From contig NZ_PKOJ01000002.1 in NCBI RefSeq assembly GCF_002860325.1, positions 62,001 to 126,000 of the forward strand: DNA of 64,000 bases, given 5' to 3'. Made by a program: the position numbers and the translations under genes. This document shows positions 26,903-35,124 of the stretch, piece after piece. Source of the stretch: Neptunicoccus cionae (GTDB lineage: Bacteria > Pseudomonadota > Alphaproteobacteria > Rhodobacterales > Rhodobacteraceae). The notes beneath the pieces are model-generated. The model was not told where the DNA came from. It did no database searches and was given only the letters and a program-made list of their open reading frames with translations. Within the stretch, counting starts at the first letter, position 1. Each line of letters opens with the position of its first letter.

Positions 26903-27502
26903 TTACATGCGGCTTGCGACGTTTTCCCAGTTTACCAGTTTGTCGAGGAAGTTCGACAGGTAAGCCGGACGTTTGTTGCGGAAGTCGATGTAGTAGGAGT
27001 GTTCCCACACGTCACAGCCCAAAAGTGCAGTCTGACCAAAGCACAGCGGGTTCACACCGTTTTCGGTTTTCGTCACCTTCAGACCGCCGTCTTTGTCCTT
27101 AACAAGCCAAGCCCAGCCGGAGCCGAACTGACCCGCACCAGCGGCAGAAAATTCTTCTTTGAATTTGTCTACAGAACCGAAGCTGTCTTTCAGGGCGGCT
27201 TCCAGTTCGGAAGGCATCTTGCTTTCGCCCGGACCCATCATTTCCCAGAACTGGTTGTGGTTCCAAAGCTGGCTGATGTTGTTGAAAATGCCGTTTTGGG
27301 CAACAGAAGACGCATCATAAGTACCGGTGATGATGTCTTCGAGGGACTTGCCCTCCCACTCGGTTCCGGCGATCAGCTTGTTGCCGTTGTCCACATAGGC
27401 TTTGTGGTGCAGGTCGTGGTGGTACTCCAGTGTTTCCTTGGACATGCCGGCGTCTGCCAGAGCATCGTGCGCATAGGGAAGATCGGGAAGTTCAAAAGCC
27501 AT
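26903..27502 (-). CDS. sodB: Superoxide dismutase, Fe/Mn family (Fe type likely)
   Basis: This cytoplasmic enzyme converts superoxide to oxygen and hydrogen peroxide. The 199-residue protein has all four metal ligands in family motifs: His28 in LEYHHDLHHKAY, the His of LWNHNQFW, and the Asp and His of DVWEHSYYIDF. FGSGWAWLV supports the SOD fold, and overall residue pattern fits the iron-type enzymes of alphaproteobacteria, although metal choice cannot be proved from sequence. The start at 27502 has AAGAGGATACC upstream; earlier in-frame starts are not supported. It is transcribed alone with its own terminator. Confidence 0.96.
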   Translation of the reverse strand: MAFELPDLPYAHDALADAGMSKETLEYHHDLHHKAYVDNGNKLIAGTEWEGKSLEDIITGTYDASSVAQNGIFNNISQLWNHNQFWEMMGPGESKMPSELEAALKDSFGSVDKFKEEFSAAGAGQFGSGWAWLVKDKDGGLKVTKTENGVNPLCFGQTALLGCDVWEHSYYIDFRNKRPAYLSNFLDKLVNWENVASRM

Positions 27503-27700
27503 GGTATCCTCTTTCTGTTTATTCATGCCAAAGCAGTCCTTCGGCGTTGGGGTAACTATATCGCGCTTCACCTGCCGGTAAAAGCCGTGTTTTGACTATC
27601 TCTAGTGCGTTGAAATTGTTTTGCAAACCAATTCCGGCATTTGCATCGCACGGCGGGTTCAAAGTTTTCAACGCGCATCTTTACGCACCTTAAAAAGGCC

Positions 27701-28159
27701 CTAGGGATCAATCAATTGCTCCAGTCGTGCGCTCGTTTCAACACAGGCGCCTTTCGCGGAAAAGAAGGTGTTCAGACCACCCGGGCTGGCGCGCAGAAGA
27801 ATCTTGTTCCCACCGCGCAACAAGGTTGCGTGGAAGGTAATTGGCAGCGCTCCGGTGCCTGCAAAATCCCTGCTGGGGCGGGCGTTGGGATTTTGGTAGC
27901 GTCCGGATTTCCATCCCAGTGATACGCGTACCGAATTAGCGGTGGCGACTTTGGCCTCGGCCAACTCTCTTTTGATCGAATAGGTGATCGGGTCGTAGGT
28001 CCGTGCCGTCTTAGCCCCTTCGACGATCTCGAACACCAGTCTATCAGGCGTCCAACCACTGTTCCTGCCATCCTTGAGCACACAGTTATACGTTTGTGCT
28101 CCGAGTGGAGAAGCCAGAAGGAACGCGGCGCAACAGGTCAGGTGTAAAACACTTTTCAT
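27701..28159 (-). CDS. Secreted protein of unknown function
   Basis: I do not recognise this 152-residue protein. It begins with a clear signal peptide (MKSVLHLTCCAAFLLASPLGAQ, cleavage expected near Ala-Gln). The mature part is about 130 residues with few hydrophobic stretches, two Cys (YNCVLKDG and KGACVE) that could form a disulfide, and a basic central region. It resembles small periplasmic proteins common in Rhodobacterales. The ATG at 28159 has only a weak ribosome site. The gene lies 49 bp downstream of the Mth938-like gene and may be the last member of the yajC-secD-secF transcription unit. Confidence 0.75.
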   Translation of the reverse strand: MKSVLHLTCCAAFLLASPLGAQTYNCVLKDGRNSGWTPDRLVFEIVEGAKTARTYDPITYSIKRELAEAKVATANSVRVSLGWKSGRYQNPNARPSRDFAGTGALPITFHATLLRGGNKILLRASPGGLNTFFSAKGACVETSARLEQLIDP

Positions 28160-28208
28160 ACCCAACAACCTAGCGCCCCGTTGTATAAAGCCAAGCCCTA
28201 TTGCAAGC

Positions 28209-28562
28209 TCAGACAGGTAAAGCTGCGATGGCCACGCGGCGGCCTTCGGACAGCAGAATATTATAGGTACGACAGGCGCTCGGGCTGGACATGACTTCTG
28301 CGGCGACACCGGCTTCTTCCAGCGTTTCTCTCAGGGTTGCCGGCAAGGGTGCAATATCCGCGCCTGTACCCACAAAAAGAATGTCGTAACTGTCTGCAAG
28401 GGCCAGCAGGGGCGCAGGGTCTTCCAGACCACCCCAGCCCGTAATTCCCTTCGCGCTCAACAAAAGGGCACCATCGCGGGGCTGGTTCTCTACCCGAAAA
28501 AAGCCCGGACCATAAGCGTCTACAGGGGGCTGTCCGTCAAAGGTAACTTCGGTAAATTTCAT
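28209..28562 (-). CDS. Mth938-like domain protein (DUF498)
   Basis: This 117-residue single-domain protein of the Mth938 family has the recognisable segments VDAYGPGFFRVENQ, LLLSAKGITGW, DILFVGTGADIAPLP and the end SEGRRVAIAALPV. Bacterial members sit beside secDF in many alphaproteobacteria. The mitochondrial relative NDUFAF3 is a complex I assembly factor, but the bacterial role is not established. The start has CAGGAGA upstream. It lies 26 bp after the TauE/SafE permease and belongs to the sec operon. Confidence 0.88.
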   Translation of the reverse strand: MKFTEVTFDGQPPVDAYGPGFFRVENQPRDGALLLSAKGITGWGGLEDPAPLLALADSYDILFVGTGADIAPLPATLRETLEEAGVAAEVMSSPSACRTYNILLSEGRRVAIAALPV

Positions 28563-28588
28563 AGACTGTCTCCTGTTTGGCGGGGGCT

Positions 28589-29338
28589 CTACCCCCAGAC
28601 CGGCAGCCCCATCAGGGCCGAAACGGTAATTACAATAAAGGCTGCTGCTCGATACAGGTTTTCGCGGGCAGGATCAAACAGGGCCGCACCGACAGCCGTT
28701 CCAGCCATATAAGGCAGCAGGGCTAGAAAGCCGATGAAGATCGCGTCCCAACCAAGCACCCCCTGCAATCCCAGCACCGGAAAAATCGCGAGGTCGGCCA
28801 AAAGAAGATACAGGATTAAATTGGCGCGCACGGTTTCGGCAGGCAAACGGCTGGCCATATACAGCACCGTGACCGGCGGCCCCGGCAATCCGGCGACGCC
28901 ACCAAGGAAGCCGCCAATCCCTCCGGTAATTGCAATCACCGGCTTGGTCAGGCGGCCTGTGTAGCGCACGCCGGACAAAAGAACGAGAACGCAGATCAGC
29001 GTGCTGATCGACACCACATAACGGTAGGTGTCCGCCTCCATCCGCACCAGAAAGTACAGGCCCACTGGCAGCATCAGAACCAACCCCACCCCCAGCAAAG
29101 CCACATCACGGGGATGCCCCTTGCGCAATGCACTTGGCACCATGGGAAGCGGACCGAAAATATCCATCGACAACAGCGAAACAAGGGCTGTCACCGGACT
29201 GACTACAGCACCGGCAAAAGGCAGATAGACCATTGCGGTGCCAAACCCGGTAAACCCGCGCACCACACCGGCAATGGCAGCCCCGAGAAGCAGCCACCAC
29301 AAACCGGGAAGCTGCACGAGCTCTGTCAGGGTTTGCAC
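28589..29338 (-). CDS. TauE/SafE family permease (sec operon copy)
   Basis: This 249-residue polytopic inner-membrane protein belongs to the TauE/SafE (DUF81) family, proposed anion transporters often linked to sulfite or organosulfonate export. About seven to eight hydrophobic helices are visible. The paired family motif appears as GVVRGFTGFGTAMVYLPF near the N terminus and GGIGGFLGGVAGLPGPPVT in the middle. The GTG start comes one base after the secF stop, so translation is probably coupled. Its presence inside yajC-secD-secF is unexplained by function. A second, different member of the family lies at 53191. Confidence 0.87.
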   Translation of the reverse strand: MQTLTELVQLPGLWWLLLGAAIAGVVRGFTGFGTAMVYLPFAGAVVSPVTALVSLLSMDIFGPLPMVPSALRKGHPRDVALLGVGLVLMLPVGLYFLVRMEADTYRYVVSISTLICVLVLLSGVRYTGRLTKPVIAITGGIGGFLGGVAGLPGPPVTVLYMASRLPAETVRANLILYLLLADLAIFPVLGLQGVLGWDAIFIGFLALLPYMAGTAVGAALFDPARENLYRAAAFIVITVSALMGLPVWG

Positions 29339-29339
29339 G

Positions 29340-30305
29340 TCAGGCGTCGATATTGGCGAACTGGTTGCCAGACGTATTATCCGGTTTGGATTTGTCCCGT
29401 GTCACACCAAGGCGAAGCAACACACTAGAGGCCACAAACACCGACGAATAAGTCCCCACCAGAACACCCCAGATCATCGCGAAAACGAAGCCTCGGATCA
29501 CATCGCCGCCCAGCACAAACAGGGAAATCAACGCAATCAGGGTGGTCACAGAAGTCATGACCGTCCGGCTGAGGGTCTCGTTGATGGACAGGTTCAGAAC
29601 CTCTTGCAGCGGCGTCGTCTTGAACTTGCGCAGGTTTTCCCGCACGCGGTCAAACACAACCACGGTATCGTTCAATGAATAGCCCACAATCGTCAGCAGC
29701 GCGGCAATAATGGCCAGATCAAACTTGATCTGAAGCAGGCTGAACACACCGATCGTCAGCGTCACGTCGTGGATCAGCGCCAGAACAGCCCCTACGGAGA
29801 ACTGCCACTCGAACCGCAGCCAGATGTAAAACAGCACGGCCAGAACCGCCAGAACCACAGCCTCGACCGCCGTCCAGACCAGCTCTCCCGAAACCTTTGG
29901 CCCGACACTTTCTACCGAAGGAAAGGTTATCGTGCTATCTGCCTCGGTCAGAGCAGCTTTGACTGCCTGAATAGTCTCGTTGGTGATCGCCTGCGCACCG
30001 TCCTGTGCCTGAATGCGGATTTGCGCCACATTCAGATCGGGGCGGGTCGGGTCTGTGACTTCGGTGATGGAAATATCACCAAGGTTCAGCGGCGTAAGCG
30101 CATCGCGGTACGCCCCTACATCTACAGTTACCTCACTATCGGTCCGGATGGTCGTACCGCCCTTGAAGTCGATGCCGTAGTTCAGCCCCATCGTCAGGAA
30201 CAGAACGACAGAAGCAACCATCGCAAGAGCGGAAAGGCCGACAGTGATGTAAGTGATACCAAAGAAGTTGATATTGGTGTTTTCGGGAACCAGTTTCAAA
30301 CGCAT
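29340..30305 (-). CDS. secF: Protein translocase subunit SecF
   Basis: SecF is an inner-membrane partner of SecD that uses the proton gradient to aid late steps of Sec-dependent export. The 321-residue protein has six predicted membrane helices and the motif GIDFKGGTTIR after the first helix. The family segments GYSLNDTVVVFDRVREN and SINETLSRTVMTSVTTL are in the second half. AAGGAGC precedes the ATG. It lies 13 bp downstream of secD, and the following TauE/SafE gene starts one base after its stop. Confidence 0.97.
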   Translation of the reverse strand: MRLKLVPENTNINFFGITYITVGLSALAMVASVVLFLTMGLNYGIDFKGGTTIRTDSEVTVDVGAYRDALTPLNLGDISITEVTDPTRPDLNVAQIRIQAQDGAQAITNETIQAVKAALTEADSTITFPSVESVGPKVSGELVWTAVEAVVLAVLAVLFYIWLRFEWQFSVGAVLALIHDVTLTIGVFSLLQIKFDLAIIAALLTIVGYSLNDTVVVFDRVRENLRKFKTTPLQEVLNLSINETLSRTVMTSVTTLIALISLFVLGGDVIRGFVFAMIWGVLVGTYSSVFVASSVLLRLGVTRDKSKPDNTSGNQFANIDA

Positions 30306-30318
30306 GTCTCTTGCTCCT

Positions 30319-31983
30319 TCAAACTTCGATTGTCTTTGGACGACGGTATTGCATCCAGGTGGAGATTAGCAGCCGCGTTACCCAGATTGCCGTGAAGACA
30401 GAGGTGACGATGCCAAAGCCAAGTGTAATCGCAAAGCCGCGCACCGGACCGGACCCCATGACGAACAGGATCACGGCGGCAATCAGTGTGGTGATATTCG
30501 CATCCACAATGGCCGAGAACGCCCGCTCATAGCCCAGTTCAATCGCACGCGCCGGACCTTTCGCTGATTTAAGTTCCTCTCGGATACGCTCAAACACCAG
30601 CACATTGGCGTCCACCGCCATACCGATGGTCAGCACGATCCCCGCGATACCGGGCAACGTCAGGGTTGCGCCAATCGCGCTCAGCAGGCCAAAGATCAAG
30701 GCCACGTTAATAATCAGCGCCACATTGGCAAACAGGCCGAAAGTGCCATAGCTTAGCCCCATGAAGATCAGAACGGCGGCAAAGGCTACGATACAGGCGA
30801 TCCGGCCCGCATCAATACTGTCCTGCCCCAGTTCCGGACCGATCGTCCGCTCTTCAAGATAGGTTACTTTGGCAGGCAAGGCCCCCGCCCGCAGCTGGAT
30901 CGCCAGCTTGGCAGTTTCTTCAACGCTGAATTGGCCGGTGATGATGCCGGAACCGCCCGGAATATGGCTGCGGATGGTTGGTGCGGAAACAACGCCGCCA
31001 TCCAGAACGATCGCAAAAGGCGTACCGATGTTATTGGCCGTGTATTCCCCGAAGATCCGCCCCCCTGACGGGTTCAAACGAAAACTCACAGCCGCCTGAT
31101 TGTTCTGGTCAAAGGCGGCTTGCGCATCCACCAGTTGTTCTCCGGTAATTACCGGAGTCTTTTCCATGATATAGTAGATGCCCGGCTCGTCTTCGGCCGG
31201 CAGCATAATCTGGCGGGATTGGACACGGGCATTCTGGTCCGAGGTCCGGCCGACCACAGCATGGAATGTCAGTTTCGCAGTTGTGCCGATCAGGTCTTTC
31301 AGTTCTTCTGCGGAACCGATGCCGGGCACCTGAATAAGAACGCGGTCTGTACCCTGACGCTGGATCGTCGGTTCGCGCGTACCGGCCTCATCCACGCGGC
31401 GGCGGATGATTTCTAGCGTTTGTTCCAGCGTACGCTGGTCGGTGGCCAGTTTTTCAGCCTCAGACAGACGCACGATAATGTCGGCCCCGTTGGAACTGAC
31501 CTCGATATCTGTTTGTCCCGCACTTGTCAGCGAAACAACAGGCTGGGCCAGAGCACGAATGGTTGTAACCGCAGAACTGATCGCTTCGGGCTTGGAAATA
31601 CGCACATGAAGCTCGTCTTCGGGGCTATCTACGCGGCGGATAGTACCGATTTCATTGCGCTTCTCACGCAAGGCATCCCGAACAGACGGCCACAGGTCGT
31701 CCATACGGGCAGCATAAACTTCGCCCAGTTGCACTTCTGCCAGCAAATGCGCCCCGCCCCGCAGGTCAAGACCCAGATTCACAAGAGAGGACGGCAGGAA
31801 AGAGGGCCACTGTTCGGCCTTGGCCGTAAGTTCCGGCGTTGCTTCGGCCCCCGCTTCCAAAGCGGCTGTGGCGTCGTTGTACTGTTCCACCTGCGTATAT
31901 TGCAGGTTCGGACTGGCCAACAGAATTCCAAGGGCACAAATGCCCCAGATCACTATCTTTTTCCAAAGGGGGAATTGAAGCAT
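30319..31983 (-). CDS. secD: Protein translocase subunit SecD
   Basis: SecD forms, with SecF, the RND-like SecDF complex that assists protein export. The 554-residue protein has one N-terminal helix, the SecD signature LGLDLRGGAHLLAEV, a large periplasmic domain and five C-terminal helices. The D4 motif region TIGMAVDANVLVFERIREE is near residue 460. The family motif VPGIGSAEELKDLIG lies in the periplasmic part. The ATG at 31983 has AAGGGCAGAG upstream. It is the second gene of yajC-secD-secF. Confidence 0.97.
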   Translation of the reverse strand: MLQFPLWKKIVIWGICALGILLASPNLQYTQVEQYNDATAALEAGAEATPELTAKAEQWPSFLPSSLVNLGLDLRGGAHLLAEVQLGEVYAARMDDLWPSVRDALREKRNEIGTIRRVDSPEDELHVRISKPEAISSAVTTIRALAQPVVSLTSAGQTDIEVSSNGADIIVRLSEAEKLATDQRTLEQTLEIIRRRVDEAGTREPTIQRQGTDRVLIQVPGIGSAEELKDLIGTTAKLTFHAVVGRTSDQNARVQSRQIMLPAEDEPGIYYIMEKTPVITGEQLVDAQAAFDQNNQAAVSFRLNPSGGRIFGEYTANNIGTPFAIVLDGGVVSAPTIRSHIPGGSGIITGQFSVEETAKLAIQLRAGALPAKVTYLEERTIGPELGQDSIDAGRIACIVAFAAVLIFMGLSYGTFGLFANVALIINVALIFGLLSAIGATLTLPGIAGIVLTIGMAVDANVLVFERIREELKSAKGPARAIELGYERAFSAIVDANITTLIAAVILFVMGSGPVRGFAITLGFGIVTSVFTAIWVTRLLISTWMQYRRPKTIEV

Positions 31984-32051
31984 GCTCTGCCCTTGTTCTT
32001 GTTATTATAGCCAAAAATGCGCACCGGAGGCCGATGCGCATTCAGGAATGT

Positions 32052-32372
32052 TTAGGTTGTCGGCTCTGTCTTGCTCAGAACGGTCTGGATGGTGGACTGA
32101 ACCACACGAACCTTGACGCCTGTGGCCAGTTCAACTTCGACTTCGTTGTCTTCTTTGACCTTGGTCACTTTGCCGATCAGGCCACCTGCGGTGACAACCT
32201 GATCACCCTTGCGCAGAGCCTCGACCATGGCGCGGTGTTCCTTCAGCTTCTTTTGCTGAGGACGGATCATCAGAAAATACATGATGCCGAAGATCAGAAT
32301 CAGTGGCACAAAGCCCCCGATTCCCCCCAAACCACCACCGGCTGCCTGTGCATAAGCAGGACTTGCAAACAT
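32052..32372 (-). CDS. yajC: Preprotein translocase subunit YajC
   Basis: YajC is a small single-helix inner-membrane protein of the SecDF-YajC complex. The 106-residue product has a Gly-rich N-terminal segment, one helix (FVPLILIFGIMYFLMI) followed by the typical RPQQKKLKEHR, and the conserved C-terminal barrel-like part GDQVVTAGGLIGKVTKV. AAAGGATAAAAAT precedes the ATG. It heads the sec operon, so the promoter should lie in the 32373-32755 gap. Confidence 0.96.
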   Translation of the reverse strand: MFASPAYAQAAGGGLGGIGGFVPLILIFGIMYFLMIRPQQKKLKEHRAMVEALRKGDQVVTAGGLIGKVTKVKEDNEVEVELATGVKVRVVQSTIQTVLSKTEPTT

Positions 32373-32755
32373 ATTTTTATCCTTTGTAGCGGGCAGCCCG
32401 TTCAGCCACCGAATTTCCGCGTGGAACCTAGAACTTCAGATGGGGGATAGCAAGGCCGCTGACAAGGGCAAATGCAGCGACAAAATGGATCGAATCGTGC
32501 AATTCGCCCTCAATCCGCTACCTGCCACGGTTTTGTGAACTTCCGGCGACATGCTCGTTTCCCCGGATCACAGAAATCCCGCGCCGCCTGCGGGCTTCGT
32601 TTCGCAAACGGAAACGATCATTGAATTTGCACCCTTGCCCGAGGGCAAGTTTGCGTCAAATAAGTTGATAACACAATAAATCCGGCGCAATCTAACCGCT
32701 ATACTACTGTAACTTTTATCCAAAACGCCTTGTGCACCTGTCGGGGGGACAGTCC
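32373..32755. other. 383-bp divergent intergenic region
   Basis: The stretch separates yajC (minus) from the pentapeptide-repeat gene (plus) and should hold both promoters. A 7-bp hairpin, CTTGCCC (32634-32640) with GGGCAAG (32643-32649), is present but has no T tract. The part from about 32655 to 32720 is AT-rich. I see no credible protein gene or RNA gene in it. Confidence 0.5.
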
Positions 32756-34102
32756 ATGGAAACAACGGAACGCGGGTTCGTGCTCGATTTACCCGCTATT
32801 ACGATTCCGACCGCGCTCACACCGGAAACGGTTCCTTGGGCCATTGCGGCGACGGTTCTTCTACTCATCCTGATCCTGCGATACAAATTGTGGCGCGGCT
32901 GGCGGCAGCGCTTTAATTTTTTTAAACGCACGGAAAAACCCCTGTTGCGCGTGATCGGATGGATGTCGATTCTGGTTTCTCCGATCTGGGTTTCGCTTAT
33001 TTTTCTGGTTTTCTTCTCGATCTGGATGCTGGCAATCTCCTTTAGTGAGGCCATCGGTGTGGAATCCATGCGCTGGCATGTGCTGGCGATTGTCGGGATG
33101 ATCGCCTCGCTTGTCGGCCTTTTGTCGATGCCGCTGTTAATCATGAATGCCTTTCACGCTGAACGGCGCACCCGTGCGAACGAAGAAAGCTATCTGACAG
33201 ACCGCATTTCCCAAGCGGTGGAAAAGCTGGGGGCCGAACGGGTGGTCTGGCGGGATAACAAACAGCAGTCCGAACCGAATTTGGAGGTCCGGATGGGGGC
33301 GCTCTACCTGCTGGAGCGGATCGGCAAGGACAGCCCGCGTGACCATATCCCCATTACTGAAACCATCTGTGCCTATATCCGGGAAAACGCAAACGCCCCC
33401 CATATTGACGCCGAAGCAACGCGCCAGAAAGAGATCGACGCAGCCCGCCGTCTGAAAATCAAACTCACCGAACTCGACGCCAGTGATAAAGCCGCCTGCC
33501 TGACCTATGCGGTGCCGCGTGCAGATATTCAGGCCGCTGCCACCATTCTGGGGCGTCGCTCTGAAGATGCGATAGCGCTGGAAGAATCCGAGAAATACGT
33601 GCTCGACCTGCGCGGGGTTCATCTGGACCGGATCGACTGGTCCAATGCGCATCTGGCCAATGCCATTATGGACGATGCAAGCCTGAACGGAGCCAGCCTT
33701 TGTGTGGCAAACCTGCGGGGCGCACGGCTGAAGAATGCTTCTCTGGAACGGGCCGATCTGTTCAAGGCAAACCTGACAGAAGCCTGGCTTTCCGGCGCCA
33801 GCCTGTCGAACGCATGGCTCGACTGGGCGATCCTGCACGGCTCGCAACTGTCGCTCGCGAAATTCCAGAACGCGAATTTTTCGGCCACAGAACTCAGCTT
33901 TGCCGCCGTGAAAAACACCGACTTTACCGATGCCAAACATCTAGACGAACAGCAACTGGCCGGCACAGTCGGCGACGGGTCCACAATATTGCCCGCCAAT
34001 ATTCTGACACCCCGTTCTGAAACCTGGACAGATAAAGTGCTCCCCTCGGAAGCGTTTTTCAGTCTCTGGCGCAATGTAAAGAAACAGGCGGGGATGACCT
34101 GA
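32756..34102 (+). CDS. Membrane-anchored pentapeptide-repeat protein
   Basis: This 448-residue protein has three hydrophobic helices in the first ~130 residues (WAIAATVLLLILILRY, ILVSPIWVSLIFLVFFSIW, VLAIVGMIASLVGLLSM). A cytoplasmic module follows (LTDRISQAVEKLGAE to LEVRMGALYLLERIGKDSPRD), which often precedes such repeats. The C-terminal third has pentapeptide repeats of the A(D/N)LXX type (SNAHLANAIMDDASLNGASLCVANLRGARLKN begins the run), expected to form a right-handed quadrilateral helix. The ATG at 32756 has GGGGGGA upstream; a GTG at 32732 is less likely. Function unknown; it may bind or scaffold a partner near the membrane. Confidence 0.87.
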   Translation: METTERGFVLDLPAITIPTALTPETVPWAIAATVLLLILILRYKLWRGWRQRFNFFKRTEKPLLRVIGWMSILVSPIWVSLIFLVFFSIWMLAISFSEAIGVESMRWHVLAIVGMIASLVGLLSMPLLIMNAFHAERRTRANEESYLTDRISQAVEKLGAERVVWRDNKQQSEPNLEVRMGALYLLERIGKDSPRDHIPITETICAYIRENANAPHIDAEATRQKEIDAARRLKIKLTELDASDKAACLTYAVPRADIQAAATILGRRSEDAIALEESEKYVLDLRGVHLDRIDWSNAHLANAIMDDASLNGASLCVANLRGARLKNASLERADLFKANLTEAWLSGASLSNAWLDWAILHGSQLSLAKFQNANFSATELSFAAVKNTDFTDAKHLDEQQLAGTVGDGSTILPANILTPRSETWTDKVLPSEAFFSLWRNVKKQAGMT

Positions 34103-34123
34103 CCCGCCTGCCCTGCAATTGCG

Positions 34124-34630
34124 TCAGTTCAAAAGCACCCTCAAGCGTTGACCGGAGCGCAGGGTTATGCGTTTGGCCACCGATCCACCTTCGGGGAAAT
34201 AGCTGTTGGGAACCATCCAGAGCACGCGCGACTGCACGTAGTAGGTGCCCGGCGCAATTCCCGTGAATTCGAAATCCCCTTCCGCATCGCATGTGGCAAC
34301 GCGCCTGTACTGAAGATATTCCGGCGGAACGCCCTTCAGCGACACCCCTTGAAACACGTTGATCCGCCCGCCCGAAACATCGCCGTATATCTTGGCAAAC
34401 CGTTCGGTTGCATATTTTGTGGCAGGGAAAAGATTCACCTCCTCCCCCGCACAAGTTACAACTCCGCCGCCGTTCTGTCGCATAAACGCCTGACCTGACA
34501 GTTTTGCAGAACCGCCGTTTTTGACGAATGCCGCTTCGCGCGGATCAAATTTGGCCGTGATCTCAAGATCGCGCCCGACGCAGGCGGACAGGTATAGGAT
34601 CAGACAGAATAGATTAATCACTCTAAACAC
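34124..34630 (-). CDS. Putative lipoprotein with carboxypeptidase-regulatory-like fold
   Basis: I do not recognise a named family with certainty. The 168-residue product has a lipoprotein signal (VINLFCLILYLSAC, lipobox Cys at residue 17). The mature part contains YRRVATCDAEGDFEFTGIAPGTYYVQSRV, which resembles the beta-sandwich of carboxypeptidase-regulatory-like or Cna-B-type domains. The GTG at 34630 is preferred because AAGGGGAAT lies upstream and it gives a standard signal peptide. An ATG at 34663 overlaps the stop of the upstream gene and is an alternative. It is the second gene of a two-lipoprotein pair on this strand. Confidence 0.7.
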   Translation of the reverse strand: MFRVINLFCLILYLSACVGRDLEITAKFDPREAAFVKNGGSAKLSGQAFMRQNGGGVVTCAGEEVNLFPATKYATERFAKIYGDVSGGRINVFQGVSLKGVPPEYLQYRRVATCDAEGDFEFTGIAPGTYYVQSRVLWMVPNSYFPEGGSVAKRITLRSGQRLRVLLN

Positions 34631-34656
34631 AGGATAATTCCCCTTAATTGGCAGGA

Positions 34657-34953
34657 TCAACATCGCAAACTGGCACGGGTTAATACCGTATCGGATTTCG
34701 GAAGCAGCGCCTTAACGGAGCATCCGGTCACGGTTTCGATCGCCGTAATGCCATCAGCCACCGCCCGCTTCAGCCCCCGCATCGACTGGTTGTTCAACCT
34801 CAGGGCCTGAGCTTCATCGTCGTTGTAATAGACTAGAAACCGGTTCTCCCCCACGTTCAGGCGGTTGCTCTGCTCATAGTCAAATCCGACCAATGGCGTA
34901 TCGCAGCCCGATAGGGCGAGCATAATTCCTACGATGTAGTAAAAGTTGCGCAT
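34657..34953 (-). CDS. Small putative lipoprotein
   Basis: I do not recognise this 98-residue protein. It has a lipoprotein-type signal (YYIVGIMLALSGC, lipobox Cys at residue 17). The mature part of about 80 residues includes RFLVYYNDDEAQALRLNN and a basic segment RGLKRAVADG, and ends SLRC with a second pair of Cys. The ATG at 34953 is chosen because longer in-frame starts lack a signal peptide at the N terminus. It is followed closely by another lipoprotein gene, and the two probably act together in the envelope. It diverges from serS. Confidence 0.7.
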   Translation of the reverse strand: MRNFYYIVGIMLALSGCDTPLVGFDYEQSNRLNVGENRFLVYYNDDEAQALRLNNQSMRGLKRAVADGITAIETVTGCSVKALLPKSDTVLTRASLRC

Positions 34954-35124
34954 GTCCCAAACTTGGCGCAAAGCGGTTAACACCCGGTTAATGAATAACA
35001 AGCTGAGTGAAAGCTGTGCCTGCAACACCGCAGCCTCACTTCCACAAACCCTCTTAACCTTGGCGCCGGTTTCCTATATCCCGCCATCATCAACGACTCC
35101 GTTACTTTGAAAGGCTTAAGGACG

